The translations under genes and the position numbers were made by a program. From Candidatus Hydrogenedentota bacterium (GTDB lineage Bacteria; Hydrogenedentota; Hydrogenedentia; Hydrogenedentales; SLHB01): a DNA stretch of 64,000 bases. Location of the stretch: assembly GCA_020848835.1 (NCBI GenBank), contig JADLHJ010000083.1, positions 1 to 64,000 of the forward strand, read 5' to 3'. The notes beneath the pieces are model-generated. The model did no database searches. It had not been told where the DNA came from and was given only the letters and a program-made list of their open reading frames with translations. Shown here piece by piece: positions 52,924-61,209 of this stretch. Within the stretch, counting starts at the first letter, position 1. Each line of letters starts with the position of its first letter.

Positions 52924-53544
52924 GTGAGTACGCTTCTCGTATTGATAGGCGGGCCGACCTGCAGTGGAAAGACTACGATCGCGCGCCATCTGCGTAATTC
53001 GCTGCCAGCCGGTACTTCCACTGTTGTTGGGTTGGATTCGTATTATCGTGACCTCTCACATTTGTCGCTTACGGAGCGCGCGGCAGCAAACTTTGATCAT
53101 CCTGATGCGTTCGACTGGCCCCTGTTAAACGCGGATGTTAGGCGGTTAATTGCCGGGGAAAGTGTTAATGCGCCGGTATATGACTTCGCAACCCACGCAC
53201 GAACCGGTTCGACAATATTGTTAGTTGCGGCAGATGTGCTCATCGTCGAGGGTATATTGGCATTGTACGATGAAGAACTATGCCGCATGGCCCAGTTACG
53301 TGTGTTCATTGAAGCTGTGGATACGGCGTGTTTGGAACGGCGAATCGATCGGGACATTGCCGAACGCGGGCGCACCGAGGCGTCGGTGCGCGAACAATTC
53401 GGCGCTACCGTGCTGCCGATGGCGAACCAGTACGTGTATCCGACAAAAACGCGTGCGAACTTGATGCTGAGTAGTGGCGAAGGAATTTCGATTCAGGTGC
53501 AACGGGTGTTGACTCGAGTTGATGAACTACGCGATCACAGTTGA
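52924..53544 (+). CDS. udk: Uridine kinase-like P-loop kinase
   Basis: 206 residues from GTG 52924, preceded by GGAAAG; longer starts would overlap the kinase gene. P-loop IGGPTCSGKTT is near the N-terminus, then LDSYYRDLSHL (uridine-kinase substrate motif DxYY), FDHPDAFDW and RIDRDIAERGRT, all typical of Udk, which phosphorylates uridine and cytidine with ATP or GTP. Length is normal. The GPTCSGKTT loop with cysteine is a mild variant of GxSGSGKTT. It is divergent from the WD40 kinase and its 3' end overlaps the phosphodiesterase gene by 10 bases. Confidence 0.88.
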   Translation: MSTLLVLIGGPTCSGKTTIARHLRNSLPAGTSTVVGLDSYYRDLSHLSLTERAAANFDHPDAFDWPLLNADVRRLIAGESVNAPVYDFATHARTGSTILLVAADVLIVEGILALYDEELCRMAQLRVFIEAVDTACLERRIDRDIAERGRTEASVREQFGATVLPMANQYVYPTKTRANLMLSSGEGISIQVQRVLTRVDELRDHS

Positions 53545-54422
53545 AACGCTTCAAGCACGGGACGCGCAATCCAGACGGACGGCTGCTTCAGACCGAAGAT
53601 ATAGGCAATGGTTGATGCGGTTTGGTACGTGTCCACAGGGACCGTAATCTCCTTGCCCGCGGCGACGCCAGGTCCGGCGATGATCCAGGGGATTTCAATT
53701 TCGTCCATGGTGTTGCCTCCATGCCCTTTGTTCTTTCCGCCGTGATCGGAGGTCACAAGCACTATGGTCTTGTCCTCAAGCCCCGCCTTCTTCACGGCAT
53801 CGAGTATTTGACCGAGAAGTTTGTCGGCCTTGGTCACTGCGGCGGTGTATTCGGGTGTGCCCCAACCTTTTTCGTGCCCGGCGTGATCGACATGGTCGAG
53901 ATGTACGAACAAGAATGTTGGCTTGTGTTCGGCGATGTATTCGCAGGCGCGCTGCGCTGCAACGACTTCGGTCTTCGGGTTTGAGATGTAATTCACGGCG
54001 TCGCGTTCGAACAAGCGGCCAAAGTCTTTCCAATGATGCAGCACTGCTATGTGGGCTTCAGACTTTTGTTCGCGCAGCACGGAGAAAACAGTTGGAAAGA
54101 TTCCGCCGGAACCTTTCGTGATGGGAGCAATGTCGTATTTGTCAGGCTGCCAATCGTTTGACGTTACGCCGTGTTGTTCGGGACCTGCACCCATGATCAT
54201 CGAGGCCCAGTTTGAACTGCTACTGGTGGGCATGACGGCTCGGGCGTGCATGGTATAAGCGCCGCGCTGCATCAACGCGTCCATGATTGGGGTGTCAGCT
54301 TCTTTAATGCCGAAAGGCGCCATCCCGTCGACGCCAATCACAACTACATGTTCTACGCCGGGAACCTGTGCGTAGAGGAACGTAGAGACAAAAATGAGAA
54401 CTAAGAATACCAAGGCACGCAT
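53535..54422 (-). CDS. Secreted alkaline phosphatase superfamily phosphodiesterase
   Basis: 295 residues from ATG 54422; the frame extends 16 codons upstream but the hydrophobic signal peptide begins at this ATG (ending FLYA). The core is of the nucleotide pyrophosphatase/phosphodiesterase branch: VVVIGVDGMAPF (metal Asp), MPTSSSSNWASMIMG with the nucleophilic Ser/Thr region, FVHLDHVDHAGHEKGWG and TSDHGGKNKGHGG with paired metal ligands. Likely reactions are hydrolysis of phosphodiesters or phosphonates outside the cytoplasm. An N-terminal relic of a paralogue survives at 55290-55445. Confidence 0.88.
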   Translation of the reverse strand: MRALVFLVLIFVSTFLYAQVPGVEHVVVIGVDGMAPFGIKEADTPIMDALMQRGAYTMHARAVMPTSSSSNWASMIMGAGPEQHGVTSNDWQPDKYDIAPITKGSGGIFPTVFSVLREQKSEAHIAVLHHWKDFGRLFERDAVNYISNPKTEVVAAQRACEYIAEHKPTFLFVHLDHVDHAGHEKGWGTPEYTAAVTKADKLLGQILDAVKKAGLEDKTIVLVTSDHGGKNKGHGGNTMDEIEIPWIIAGPGVAAGKEITVPVDTYQTASTIAYIFGLKQPSVWIARPVLEAFQL

Positions 54423-54653
54423 GAGTGAGACTTCCCCAATCTTGTTCTGGAGCCGGCGCTTGTCGATCACCTCTCACTTACGATAGACCGGATCCACAAA
54501 GTATCGCAATTATTGGTCAGACGCGGATGAGGCAACGCGCGGCATCAACCAAAAGATTTTCATTTGTGCTGCAAGTGAAGCGGATTTTATGCATTCGGAA
54601 CATTTGACTCTGAACGTGTGTTGCGTCAACACCACGATGAAAGGAGTCACAGC

Positions 54654-55154
54654 ATGCGCAAGCACAAACCTCATAGAGAGCAGATGGAGCACCTTCGCGA
54701 TCTTATTAAGGGAATTCGCGTCGCAATGCTTACAACGGTGTCGGACCACGGTGTCCTTCACAGTAGGCCATTGGCGACGCAGGAGGTGGAGCCAGACGGA
54801 AATCTCTGGTTCTTCACGAGGAAAGATTCCTCGAAAGTTTTCGATCTGCGAAAGAACAGTTCGGTCAATGTGTCTTACTCAGACCCGGAAAATGACCGAT
54901 ACGTGTCAGTGGCTGGTCATGCGGAGTTGATTGAGAGCAAGGCGAAAGCGCGCAAGCTGTGGAGCCCATCGCAGACGGTGTGGTTTCCGGATGGAGCGGA
55001 TGATCCGTATTTAATGCTGCTAAAGGTAAATGTTGAACAGGCTCAATACTGGGACCATTCTGCAGGGAAGATGGTGATGTTTCTCGCGTTGGCAAAAGCA
55101 TACATCACCGGGGAACGGCCAAAAGAGAGTCCGAGTAACGTGATTCATATTTAG
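54654..55154 (+). CDS. Pyridoxamine 5'-phosphate oxidase-like, general stress protein 26 type
   Basis: 166 residues from ATG 54654 with a good GAAAGGAG site. Split-barrel FMN-binding fold: IRVAMLTTVSDHGVLHSRPL, GNLWFFTRKDSSKVFDLRKN and VNVSYSDPENDRYVSVAGHAELI follow the pattern of bacterial general stress protein 26. These small flavin or heme-utilising proteins are linked to oxidative or salt stress, without a firmly known reaction. It lies between the phosphatase gene and the relic region and is not part of an operon. Confidence 0.87.
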   Translation: MRKHKPHREQMEHLRDLIKGIRVAMLTTVSDHGVLHSRPLATQEVEPDGNLWFFTRKDSSKVFDLRKNSSVNVSYSDPENDRYVSVAGHAELIESKAKARKLWSPSQTVWFPDGADDPYLMLLKVNVEQAQYWDHSAGKMVMFLALAKAYITGERPKESPSNVIHI

Positions 55155-55174
55155 CCTGTGGATACACGCTGTGG

Positions 55175-55234
55175 CTATTTGGTAAAGCGCAGCAGGTGAT
55201 AATTCTTCTTACCAGTGCGCACGACCGCGATGCG
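55175..55234 (-). pseudogene. Relic of a tyrS 3' end
   Basis: On the minus strand these 60 bases read RIAVVRTGKKNYHLLRFTK followed by TAG. The intact tyrS in this window ends CVIRTGKKNYHLLRFVASPQQ, so the S4-domain tail is clearly recognisable. Upstream of it a seven-G run (55234-55240) breaks the frame and no further TyrS sequence is seen. It is therefore a gene remnant. Base-level divergence from the intact tail suggests an old duplicate or a second tyrS lineage. Confidence 0.8.
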
Positions 55235-55289
55235 GGGGGGGTTAACAATTCTGGCGTGAGTTTCGTGTCGGCCTGCGTGATGCGTTCGG

Positions 55290-55445
55290 TATGGACTTAA
55301 AGACCGCCATTGTGAATAAGACGGCGTGGGCGCCCATGGTCTCGCCTCCGCGCCGTATCAACGCATCCATGACAGGAGTATCGGCATCTTCAACGATAAA
55401 GGGCGCCAAGCCATCCACACGCTTTAGCCACACAACACGTGCCAA
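55290..55445 (-). pseudogene. Relic of the phosphodiesterase N-terminus
   Basis: Minus-strand translation gives RVDGLAPFIVEDADTPVMDALIRRG and TMGAHAV, aligning with VDGMAPFGIKEADTPIMDALMQRG and TMHARAV of the phosphodiesterase at 53535-54422. Beyond that point the similarity stops, and the segment lacks the signal peptide and the active-site serine region. It lies 56 bases from the tyrS-tail relic on the same strand. Confidence 0.8.
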
Positions 55446-55565
55446 GCAAGCAGCCCCAGAATATTATAATGTTCCCTTGGTACACCTTGCCTCAGCGATG
55501 GTGGATGATTTAATCCCGCATTCGCCCAATCCGCCTGTCGCGGCAACTAATATGTGGAAGTGTAA

Positions 55566-57422
55566 GTGGAAGACTTGGAGATGTGGCACATGTTCGCTCG
55601 GAAACGATCGGCCTTGGAAAATTGGATTGAACATCGTAATCCAGAGGCCTTTCAAGAGTTGGTCCAGCAGTACTCCGGGATGGTTTACGCCGTCTGTCAC
55701 CGGATGCTGCGAGACAGCTTCGCCGCGGAAGATGCTACTCAGGAAGTCTTCGAGGCGCTTGCGATCGCGGAATCCGTGCGTCCGGACGCCATTCGCGCGT
55801 GGCTGTATGGCGTCGCCACGCGCAAATGTCTTCACCGGATGCGTTCGGACCGCCGCCGCTTGGACCGGGAGGAGCAATACGTCGCCATGCACGAACCAAG
55901 CATCGCGCCTGTCTGGGAGGAATTGGCGGGCGATATAGATGAGGTGATTGACGAGTTGCCGGACGAATTGCGTATTCCCCTGGTGGCGCATTACATCGGA
56001 GGAGAATCCCACGCAGCCATCGCGCGTCGCATGGGATTGCCTCGCCGGACGCTCAGCAGCCGGATCGAACGCGCGCGTGACGAAGTGGCGGTGCTGTTGC
56101 GCGGGCGTGGAATTGCCGTCACCGGGGTAGGGCTTGCCACGCTACTTGCCACCCATCTTGCGGAGGCTTCGCCGCTTTCGCACAGTCTTTCACTTGCACT
56201 TTCACAACTCGGACACTCCGCTGCAGGCTCCGCGCAACTTGGCGCTGTTGCCACAGCAGCGGGACACAGCGTGAAAGGAATTACCATCATGAAGACTTTT
56301 GCTGCTTCTGCTTCTGCTTTTTCGATCATTACCGTCGTTGGGGCGTTCTTGTACTTCTCACAGGCAGACGACGCAAAAACAACAACGCCGATTGCTAAAG
56401 TTTCCACGGGCGGCTTTAGGGAAGGTGCTGCAGACCAAGCACCGCAGGAAGCACCGGCGAACATACTGACGACCTCGGAACAAGAAATGCCAAGTCCCCC
56501 GACGGCGGCCGCGCTCGTCGCTGCCCTCTCACGGACTCTGGACGCGCAACACGAGCGTATCGCTTTTGACTACACCAGTTCGGAAAAGCGCACCAGCCAA
56601 ATCGCGAGTGTTCAGAATAGCTTCAGTAACGCTCCTCGCGAAATTCATAACGACGGAAAAATCGTGGTGCAGGGGGTTAAGGCTTCTCAACAAAACGTGC
56701 TCTGGGGGCAAAACGGAAGCTTTGATTTCTTGCCGCTCAGCCGGGGTGCCAATGTTCACTTGTTTACGGCAGGCCAAGAAGTGTGGCGCTACACAAAGAA
56801 CAGCGCAGACAAAGCAATGCCACACGGACAAATCGTGATGGAGCGAGAGCCTGGCGAGGTATATGCCGAAATTTGGGGCGGGTCTCCGGGGCATTTCCTT
56901 TTCGGATATCTGAGCCAGGTTTGGTTCCGTATAGACAAGATACTTGCCGAAGCGCAATTAACATTACGTCCATCGATGGACAAGATTGGGGAGGTCGATT
57001 GTTATCCCATTGAGTTCGAGTCCAAGTACGGACGCGGCGTCCTTTGGCTTGACCCGGCCCACGGTTATTGCATTGCCGCGGCTAACGTCAACGTTCGTGC
57101 GGGAGATATTGCCCGAGGCGTGGTTCGGGATGGAACGGTCACCGACATGTCGATGCGCGACGTAACATTCCAGGATGTTGACGGACTTTGGGTACCGGTA
57201 TCCGGGATCTTCGAGTACTGCGGTACATGGGGCGCTGATTCCGAGACCGGCGTTCGGACGGTGCGGCTCAGCAACGTCACAAGGCAACCGGACATAGACG
57301 CCGCAATTTCTATGGCCAATATAGAGGACGGAGCGTACGCTTCTTACAACTCTGAACGAGACTGGTTTCAATGGCGCGGAGGACAGTTGGTGCCGTCGCA
57401 TGAACCCCAATTTGAGGACTAA
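55566..57422 (+). CDS. ECF sigma factor fused to a membrane and extracytoplasmic domain
   Basis: 618 residues from GTG 55566 (ATG 55581 is an alternative). Residues 24-95 are sigma region 2 (FAAEDATQEVFEAL, IRAWLYGVATRKCLHRMRS) and 125-178 region 4 (LPDELRIPLVAHYIGGE, AAIARRMGLPRRTLSSRIER). One hydrophobic segment (about 181-198) and a clear membrane helix (about 243-265) follow, then 350 residues predicted outside the cytoplasm: a Thr/Pro linker and a beta-rich domain (LFTAGQEVWRYTKN...GRGVLWLDPAHGYCIAAA) that resembles LolA/RseB-type lipoprotein-sensing folds (weak match). Sigma and possible sensor in one chain suggest direct envelope-to-promoter signalling. A separate anti-sigma gene is absent. 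Confidence 0.85.
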   Translation: MEDLEMWHMFARKRSALENWIEHRNPEAFQELVQQYSGMVYAVCHRMLRDSFAAEDATQEVFEALAIAESVRPDAIRAWLYGVATRKCLHRMRSDRRRLDREEQYVAMHEPSIAPVWEELAGDIDEVIDELPDELRIPLVAHYIGGESHAAIARRMGLPRRTLSSRIERARDEVAVLLRGRGIAVTGVGLATLLATHLAEASPLSHSLSLALSQLGHSAAGSAQLGAVATAAGHSVKGITIMKTFAASASAFSIITVVGAFLYFSQADDAKTTTPIAKVSTGGFREGAADQAPQEAPANILTTSEQEMPSPPTAAALVAALSRTLDAQHERIAFDYTSSEKRTSQIASVQNSFSNAPREIHNDGKIVVQGVKASQQNVLWGQNGSFDFLPLSRGANVHLFTAGQEVWRYTKNSADKAMPHGQIVMEREPGEVYAEIWGGSPGHFLFGYLSQVWFRIDKILAEAQLTLRPSMDKIGEVDCYPIEFESKYGRGVLWLDPAHGYCIAAANVNVRAGDIARGVVRDGTVTDMSMRDVTFQDVDGLWVPVSGIFEYCGTWGADSETGVRTVRLSNVTRQPDIDAAISMANIEDGAYASYNSERDWFQWRGGQLVPSHEPQFED

Positions 57423-57439
57423 CTTAACACCTCTACTGA

Positions 57440-57483
57440 TCCGCCGCGGAAGTAAACGCAGTGAGGGCGCATTCCGCGGCGGA
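57440..57483. terminator. Bidirectional terminator between the ECF fusion and tyrS
   Basis: A perfect 12-base stem TCCGCCGCGGAA / TTCCGCGGCGGA with a 20-base loop occupies almost the whole 63-base gap between the convergent stop codons. Both strands would form it; U-tracts are weak, with TTATTGTT on the plus side. Confidence 0.75.
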
Positions 57484-57485
57484 CG

Positions 57486-58769
57486 TTATTGTTGCGGGGA
57501 CGCGACAAAACGCAATAGGTGATAGTTCTTCTTTCCCGTGCGAATGACACATATGCTCGTGCTGGCCAAGGCAGACTCTGTCAGCTTTGCGTCGTCGGCA
57601 GTAATTCGCTCGTTGTTTAAGTATAGCCCGCCGCTTTGGATTAAACGGCGCGCTTCGCCTTTGCTCTTAAGCACGCCGCACTCTACGAGTACTTCGGTAA
57701 GCAGTTTTTCCTCGTTCAACGTATTACAGGGCAATTCGGACGATGGCATTTCGCTGAAGATATCTTCGAGCGTCGCGTCATCGAGACCGGCGAGCGATCC
57801 GCCGAACATGGCTTGCGATGCGCGGATCGCGTTTTCCAGTGCCTGGTCGCCGTGTACCATGGCCGTGACCACTTCGGCGAGCCGCTTTTGGGCGCTGCGT
57901 TGATCGGGCCGTTCACGCAGTTCATCTTCCAGTGCGATGATTTCTACCTGCGAAAGAAATGTAAAGGTGCGCAACCAGCGCGGCATGTCGGCGTCAGCCT
58001 GGTTAATCCAGAACTGGTAGAACTTGTAGGGCGAGGTGCGGGCAGAGTCGAGCCAGATCGCGCCAGACTCGGTTTTGCCGAATTTTGTACCGTCGGATTT
58101 TTCGACGAGCGGGAAGGTCAGGCCGAAAGTCTCGGCCTGTTCGAGACGGCGCGTGAGGTCCATACCCGCGACGATGTTGCCCCACTGATCGCTGCCGCCG
58201 ATTTGTAGTCGGCAACCGAAGGTGCGATTGAGGTGAAGAAAGTCGTAGGCCTGAAGCAAGACGTACGAGAATTCGGTGTAGGAAATACCGTGGTCGCGGC
58301 TTTCGAGGCGTTGCTTCACGGCATCGCGCATGAGCATTTGGTTCACCGAGAAGTGCTTGCCGATGTCTCGGAGAAATGGAATGAAGCCGATGCTGCGGAA
58401 CCAGTCGGCGTTGTTGACGAGTATCGCGCCGCCGCCTTCTGAGAAGTCGAGGAAACGTTCGAGTTGCGCGCGGATACCGGCGACGTTTCGTTGCAGGTCT
58501 TCTTCGCTGAGGAGCGCGCGTTCTTCGGTTTTCTTTGGATCGCCGATCATGCCCGTCGCACCACCCACGACCGCGATGGGTCTGTGGCCCGCGCGCTGGA
58601 AACGCATCAGGCCGAGGATAGGCAGCATGTGACCGATGTGGAGGCTATCGGCTGTCGGGTCGAAGCCGCAATAGACGGTGAACTGCTCGCGATCCAGCTT
58701 TTCCGCCAGCTCTGGGTGGGTCGTCTGGTGGATGAGATTGCGCCAGGTCAGTTCAGCGAAGAGGGACAT
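57486..58769 (-). CDS. tyrS: Tyrosyl-tRNA synthetase
   Basis: 427 residues, standard bacterial TyrS length. The class I HIGH motif appears as SLHIGHMLPI near residue 38. KFGKTESGAIW carries the KMSKS-equivalent loop. The tyrosine site motif YCGFDPTADS is intact. The C-terminal S4 RNA-binding domain (SKGEARRLIQSGGLYLNNERI) ends IRTGKKNYHLLRFVASPQQ. It charges tRNA-Tyr. A relic of a second TyrS tail lies 2.3 kb away at 55175-55234. Upstream, 221 bases separate it from the lipoprotein gene, which runs the other way. Confidence 0.96.
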   Translation of the reverse strand: MSLFAELTWRNLIHQTTHPELAEKLDREQFTVYCGFDPTADSLHIGHMLPILGLMRFQRAGHRPIAVVGGATGMIGDPKKTEERALLSEEDLQRNVAGIRAQLERFLDFSEGGGAILVNNADWFRSIGFIPFLRDIGKHFSVNQMLMRDAVKQRLESRDHGISYTEFSYVLLQAYDFLHLNRTFGCRLQIGGSDQWGNIVAGMDLTRRLEQAETFGLTFPLVEKSDGTKFGKTESGAIWLDSARTSPYKFYQFWINQADADMPRWLRTFTFLSQVEIIALEDELRERPDQRSAQKRLAEVVTAMVHGDQALENAIRASQAMFGGSLAGLDDATLEDIFSEMPSSELPCNTLNEEKLLTEVLVECGVLKSKGEARRLIQSGGLYLNNERITADDAKLTESALASTSICVIRTGKKNYHLLRFVASPQQ

Positions 58770-58990
58770 TCGACTTCCTTTTTAGGTCACGGACAAACAG
58801 GGGTGCGCACAAACGTACACGGACCAATGTTTATGCATACTACGTTTCTGGAGAAATTTGGCGAGAGTGTAGCCAATATTTTGCAAATCCTTCAAAGTCG
58901 TGTTGTGGAAAGTGCGCGCATCTGCTAGCGTCATGGTGGGCCTGTGACCATTGTGCAAGGGTTATTAAACACGTTAGAGGGAGTACTGCA

Positions 58991-59389
58991 ATGAACAGGT
59001 TTCGCGGAATTGGTTTGGCGGTCGTAGCGGCGGCGTTGGTCGTCACGATGACGGGATGTCCGAACGGGGGCATTCCGGGGACTTTTGCCTTGTATATCAT
59101 CAACGCGACGAGCGACCACACGATTGGGCTTGTGGGCCTCGACAACCATGAGGACGCTGCAAAAGAGTTGGTTGACGTACTGGACGAAAACATCCCGGCG
59201 GGATCGATGAAGGTGCTGTTGCTTTCGGAAACGGTATATGGCGACGAGAGCGGCAGCGTGCAGATTGGGATCGTGAATGTCGGTTTTGAAAGTATCGAAG
59301 ACGTGCAACTTGGACCGGAGCCCACCGCGATTCTCGTTGAAGATGATGGCGATGGCGTATCGCTCCGCGAGATTGCGTTTCAAAGTTAA
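58991..59389 (+). CDS. Small lipoprotein coupled to a radical SAM enzyme
   Basis: 132 residues. A basic start, hydrophobic core and MTGC lipobox (Cys23) mark a type II signal peptide, giving a mature lipoprotein of 110 residues. The mature part is acidic, with TFALYIINATSDHTIGLVGL and a C-terminal DDGDGVSL, an EF-hand-like acidic run. No other cysteine is present. The stop codon is 3 bases from the start of the radical SAM gene, so the two are translationally coupled. The family is not recognised; it could be an envelope partner or a substrate of that enzyme. Confidence 0.75.
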   Translation: MNRFRGIGLAVVAAALVVTMTGCPNGGIPGTFALYIINATSDHTIGLVGLDNHEDAAKELVDVLDENIPAGSMKVLLLSETVYGDESGSVQIGIVNVGFESIEDVQLGPEPTAILVEDDGDGVSLREIAFQS

Positions 59390-59392
59390 TTC

Positions 59393-60724
59393 ATGAGCAC
59401 GATCAGCCTCAGCAGAAATACCACCGCAGCGCGGCGCGGTTTTCATGTGATGACGAAAGCCACGGGGCCGATCTGCAATCTCGACTGCAAGTACTGCTAC
59501 TACCTGGAGAAAGAAAACCTCTACCCCGAGACCAAGAATTGGGGAATGAATGAGGATACGCTCGAACGGTACGTGAAGCAGTACATCGAAGGGCAGGACG
59601 TGCCCGAGATTCATTTCGCTTGGCAGGGCGGCGAACCGACGATTCTGGGCGTGGACTTCTTTCGTAAGGCGGTCGAATTTCAGAAGCAGTATGCCAACGG
59701 CAAAACGATCACGAACGCGCTGCAGACGAACGGCACTTTGTTGGACGATGAATGGGGCGCGTTTCTTTCCGAGCATCAATTCCTGATTGGTCTGTCTGTG
59801 GACGGACCGCGCGCTATACATGATGAATACCGCGTGGATAAGGGTGGGCGTTCGTCCTTCGATCGCGTGATGCGCGGGCTCGATTTTTTGAAGAAGCATA
59901 ACGTCGAGTTCAACACGCTCACCTGCGTACACCGCGCGAACCAGAACAAACCGATTGACGTGTACCGGTTCCTGAAAGACATCGGGAGCCGGTACATGCA
60001 GTTTATTCCCATCGTGGAGCGCACGGCGGATGCGCCCGAAACGTTGAAGCTGGTGCAGCCCGATTATGAGGGTGATGCGCGGCTTTCGTATTGGTCGGTG
60101 CGACCGCTGGCGTACGGAAAGTTTTTGTCCGCAATCTTTGACGAATGGGTGCGCAAGGATGTTGGGCGTTACTTCGTGCAGATATTCGACGTGGCATTGC
60201 AGGCCTGGGTCGGGATGGAGCCGGGGTTGTGCGTGTTTGCGGAGACCTGTGGCAACGCGCTGGTGATGGAGCACAACGGAGATTTGTTTTCGTGCGACCA
60301 TTACGTCTATCCCGATTTCAAGGTGGGCAATATCAACGACGCGCCGTTGAGAGAGCTAGTGCATTCCGAAGTGCAGGCGGCGTTTGGCGAGGCGAAAAAG
60401 TCGACGTTGCCTAAGTACTGCGTCGAATGCGAAGTGCGGTTTGCGTGCAACGGCGAATGCCCGAAGCATCGTTTCATCGAGACGCCGGACGGCGAAGCGG
60501 GACTGAATTATCTTTGCGCAGGATATAAACATTTCTTCAACCACATCGACCCGCACATGAAATTTATGGCGGGCGAAGTGAAGGCGGGACGCCCCGCGGC
60601 GAATGTGATGCGATACGTCGCCGTGGACTCCGCGCTTGGCGATAAGGCGCAGGCCCTCTCCCCCAACGCCGCGTGTCCGTGTGGGAGCGGGAAGAAGTAC
60701 AAGAAGTGCTGCGGGGCTGCGTAG
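59393..60724 (+). CDS. Radical SAM/SPASM enzyme, anaerobic sulfatase maturase-like, with SEC-C tail
   Basis: 443 residues. The radical SAM motif CNLDCKYCYYLEKENLYP (Cys28, 32, 35) and TKATGPICN are closest to anaerobic sulfatase-maturating enzymes, which oxidise an active-site Cys or Ser to formylglycine. The SPASM cysteines (CVECEVRFACNGECPKHRF) would hold two auxiliary [4Fe-4S] clusters. The last 20 residues are an SEC-C zinc motif (CPCGSGKKYKKCC), rare in this position. No sulfatase gene is in the window, though one elsewhere is likely. The tight link to the small lipoprotein raises the alternative of a dedicated peptide substrate. Confidence 0.9.
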   Translation: MSTISLSRNTTAARRGFHVMTKATGPICNLDCKYCYYLEKENLYPETKNWGMNEDTLERYVKQYIEGQDVPEIHFAWQGGEPTILGVDFFRKAVEFQKQYANGKTITNALQTNGTLLDDEWGAFLSEHQFLIGLSVDGPRAIHDEYRVDKGGRSSFDRVMRGLDFLKKHNVEFNTLTCVHRANQNKPIDVYRFLKDIGSRYMQFIPIVERTADAPETLKLVQPDYEGDARLSYWSVRPLAYGKFLSAIFDEWVRKDVGRYFVQIFDVALQAWVGMEPGLCVFAETCGNALVMEHNGDLFSCDHYVYPDFKVGNINDAPLRELVHSEVQAAFGEAKKSTLPKYCVECEVRFACNGECPKHRFIETPDGEAGLNYLCAGYKHFFNHIDPHMKFMAGEVKAGRPAANVMRYVAVDSALGDKAQALSPNAACPCGSGKKYKKCCGAA

Positions 60725-60746
60725 CGTCGCAGCGAGAATTAAGATC

Positions 60747-60797
60747 AAAGCAGAGCTTTTCAAGAGTGCGTTCCCAAGCTGGAGCTTGGGAACGAGA
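60747..60797. repeat. REP-like palindromic repeat, copy 3 of 3
   Basis: Core GTTCCCAAGC (60770-60779), loop TGGA and GCTTGGGAAC (60784-60793), preceded by AAAGCAGAGCTTTT and followed by GAGA. It begins 23 bases past the radical SAM stop codon. Outer and inner hairpins match copy 1 at 675-727 with few changes. Confidence 0.85.
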
Positions 60798-61086
60798 GGT
60801 TCGGCAGCGCTCGCTTCTTCGCCCTCCTCATTGACCCATCGTAGCTCCTACTATCTATTTGCCCATCGCGTTGCACTGTTGGGTGCGAACGGGGGTGGTT
60901 TCCCAATGATTTGGAATTTGGGAATCAAGGGATAATCAATTGACGCCTTGGCGCGGATTCGAATTGTTGCGCTAAATCGAATCGAACGTGGAAATGTTTT
61001 TCGCTCGGCAAGATGCGCACTATAGGTCGATTCCTACGTTACGTTCAGAAATAGGCGAATTTCTCGAAGATCGTAAATAATTAGTC

Positions 61087-61115
61087 TTGTCAAATTCCCC
61101 ATTGGGGTCTATGCT
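61087..61115 (+). promoter_or_regulatory. Probable promoter of the CheB-CheR gene with a palindromic spacer
   Basis: TTGTCA (61087-61092) and TATGCT (61110-61115) are separated by exactly 17 bases. The spacer contains CCCC-ATT-GGGG (61097-61107), an 11-base palindrome that could be an operator. The ribosome-binding site GAGGGGGA (61196-61203) lies just before the ATG at 61210. The 5' leader would be about 90 bases. Confidence 0.55.
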
Positions 61116-61209
61116 GAACGGAGTTCTGGTGCGCCTTCTATTTTTCGCGTTGTGCCCCTTCTACAGCGGATACTTTAGGGACAGGGTACGGCTTAGAGGG
61201 GGAATTGGT

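Larger units (their letters stand above)
60725..61209. other. 485-base intergenic region with repeat and promoter
   Basis: Between the radical SAM stop and the CheB-CheR start. It holds REP-like copy 3 (60747-60797) and a likely promoter (61087-61115). The stretch 60850-61080 has no recognisable feature: short frames without coding character and AT-rich patches. No tRNA or small RNA was recognised. Confidence 0.55.

Noticed and set aside
55291..55938. A 215-codon plus-strand frame crossing the relic region and the ECF start
   Set aside because: It overlaps the ECF sigma domain in another frame and has no recognisable motif; the relics are read on the opposite strand.
58931..60301. A 456-codon open frame on the minus strand
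   Set aside because: It runs antisense through the lipoprotein and radical SAM genes, whose motifs are unmistakable; its His/Arg-rich translation is a codon-bias shadow.
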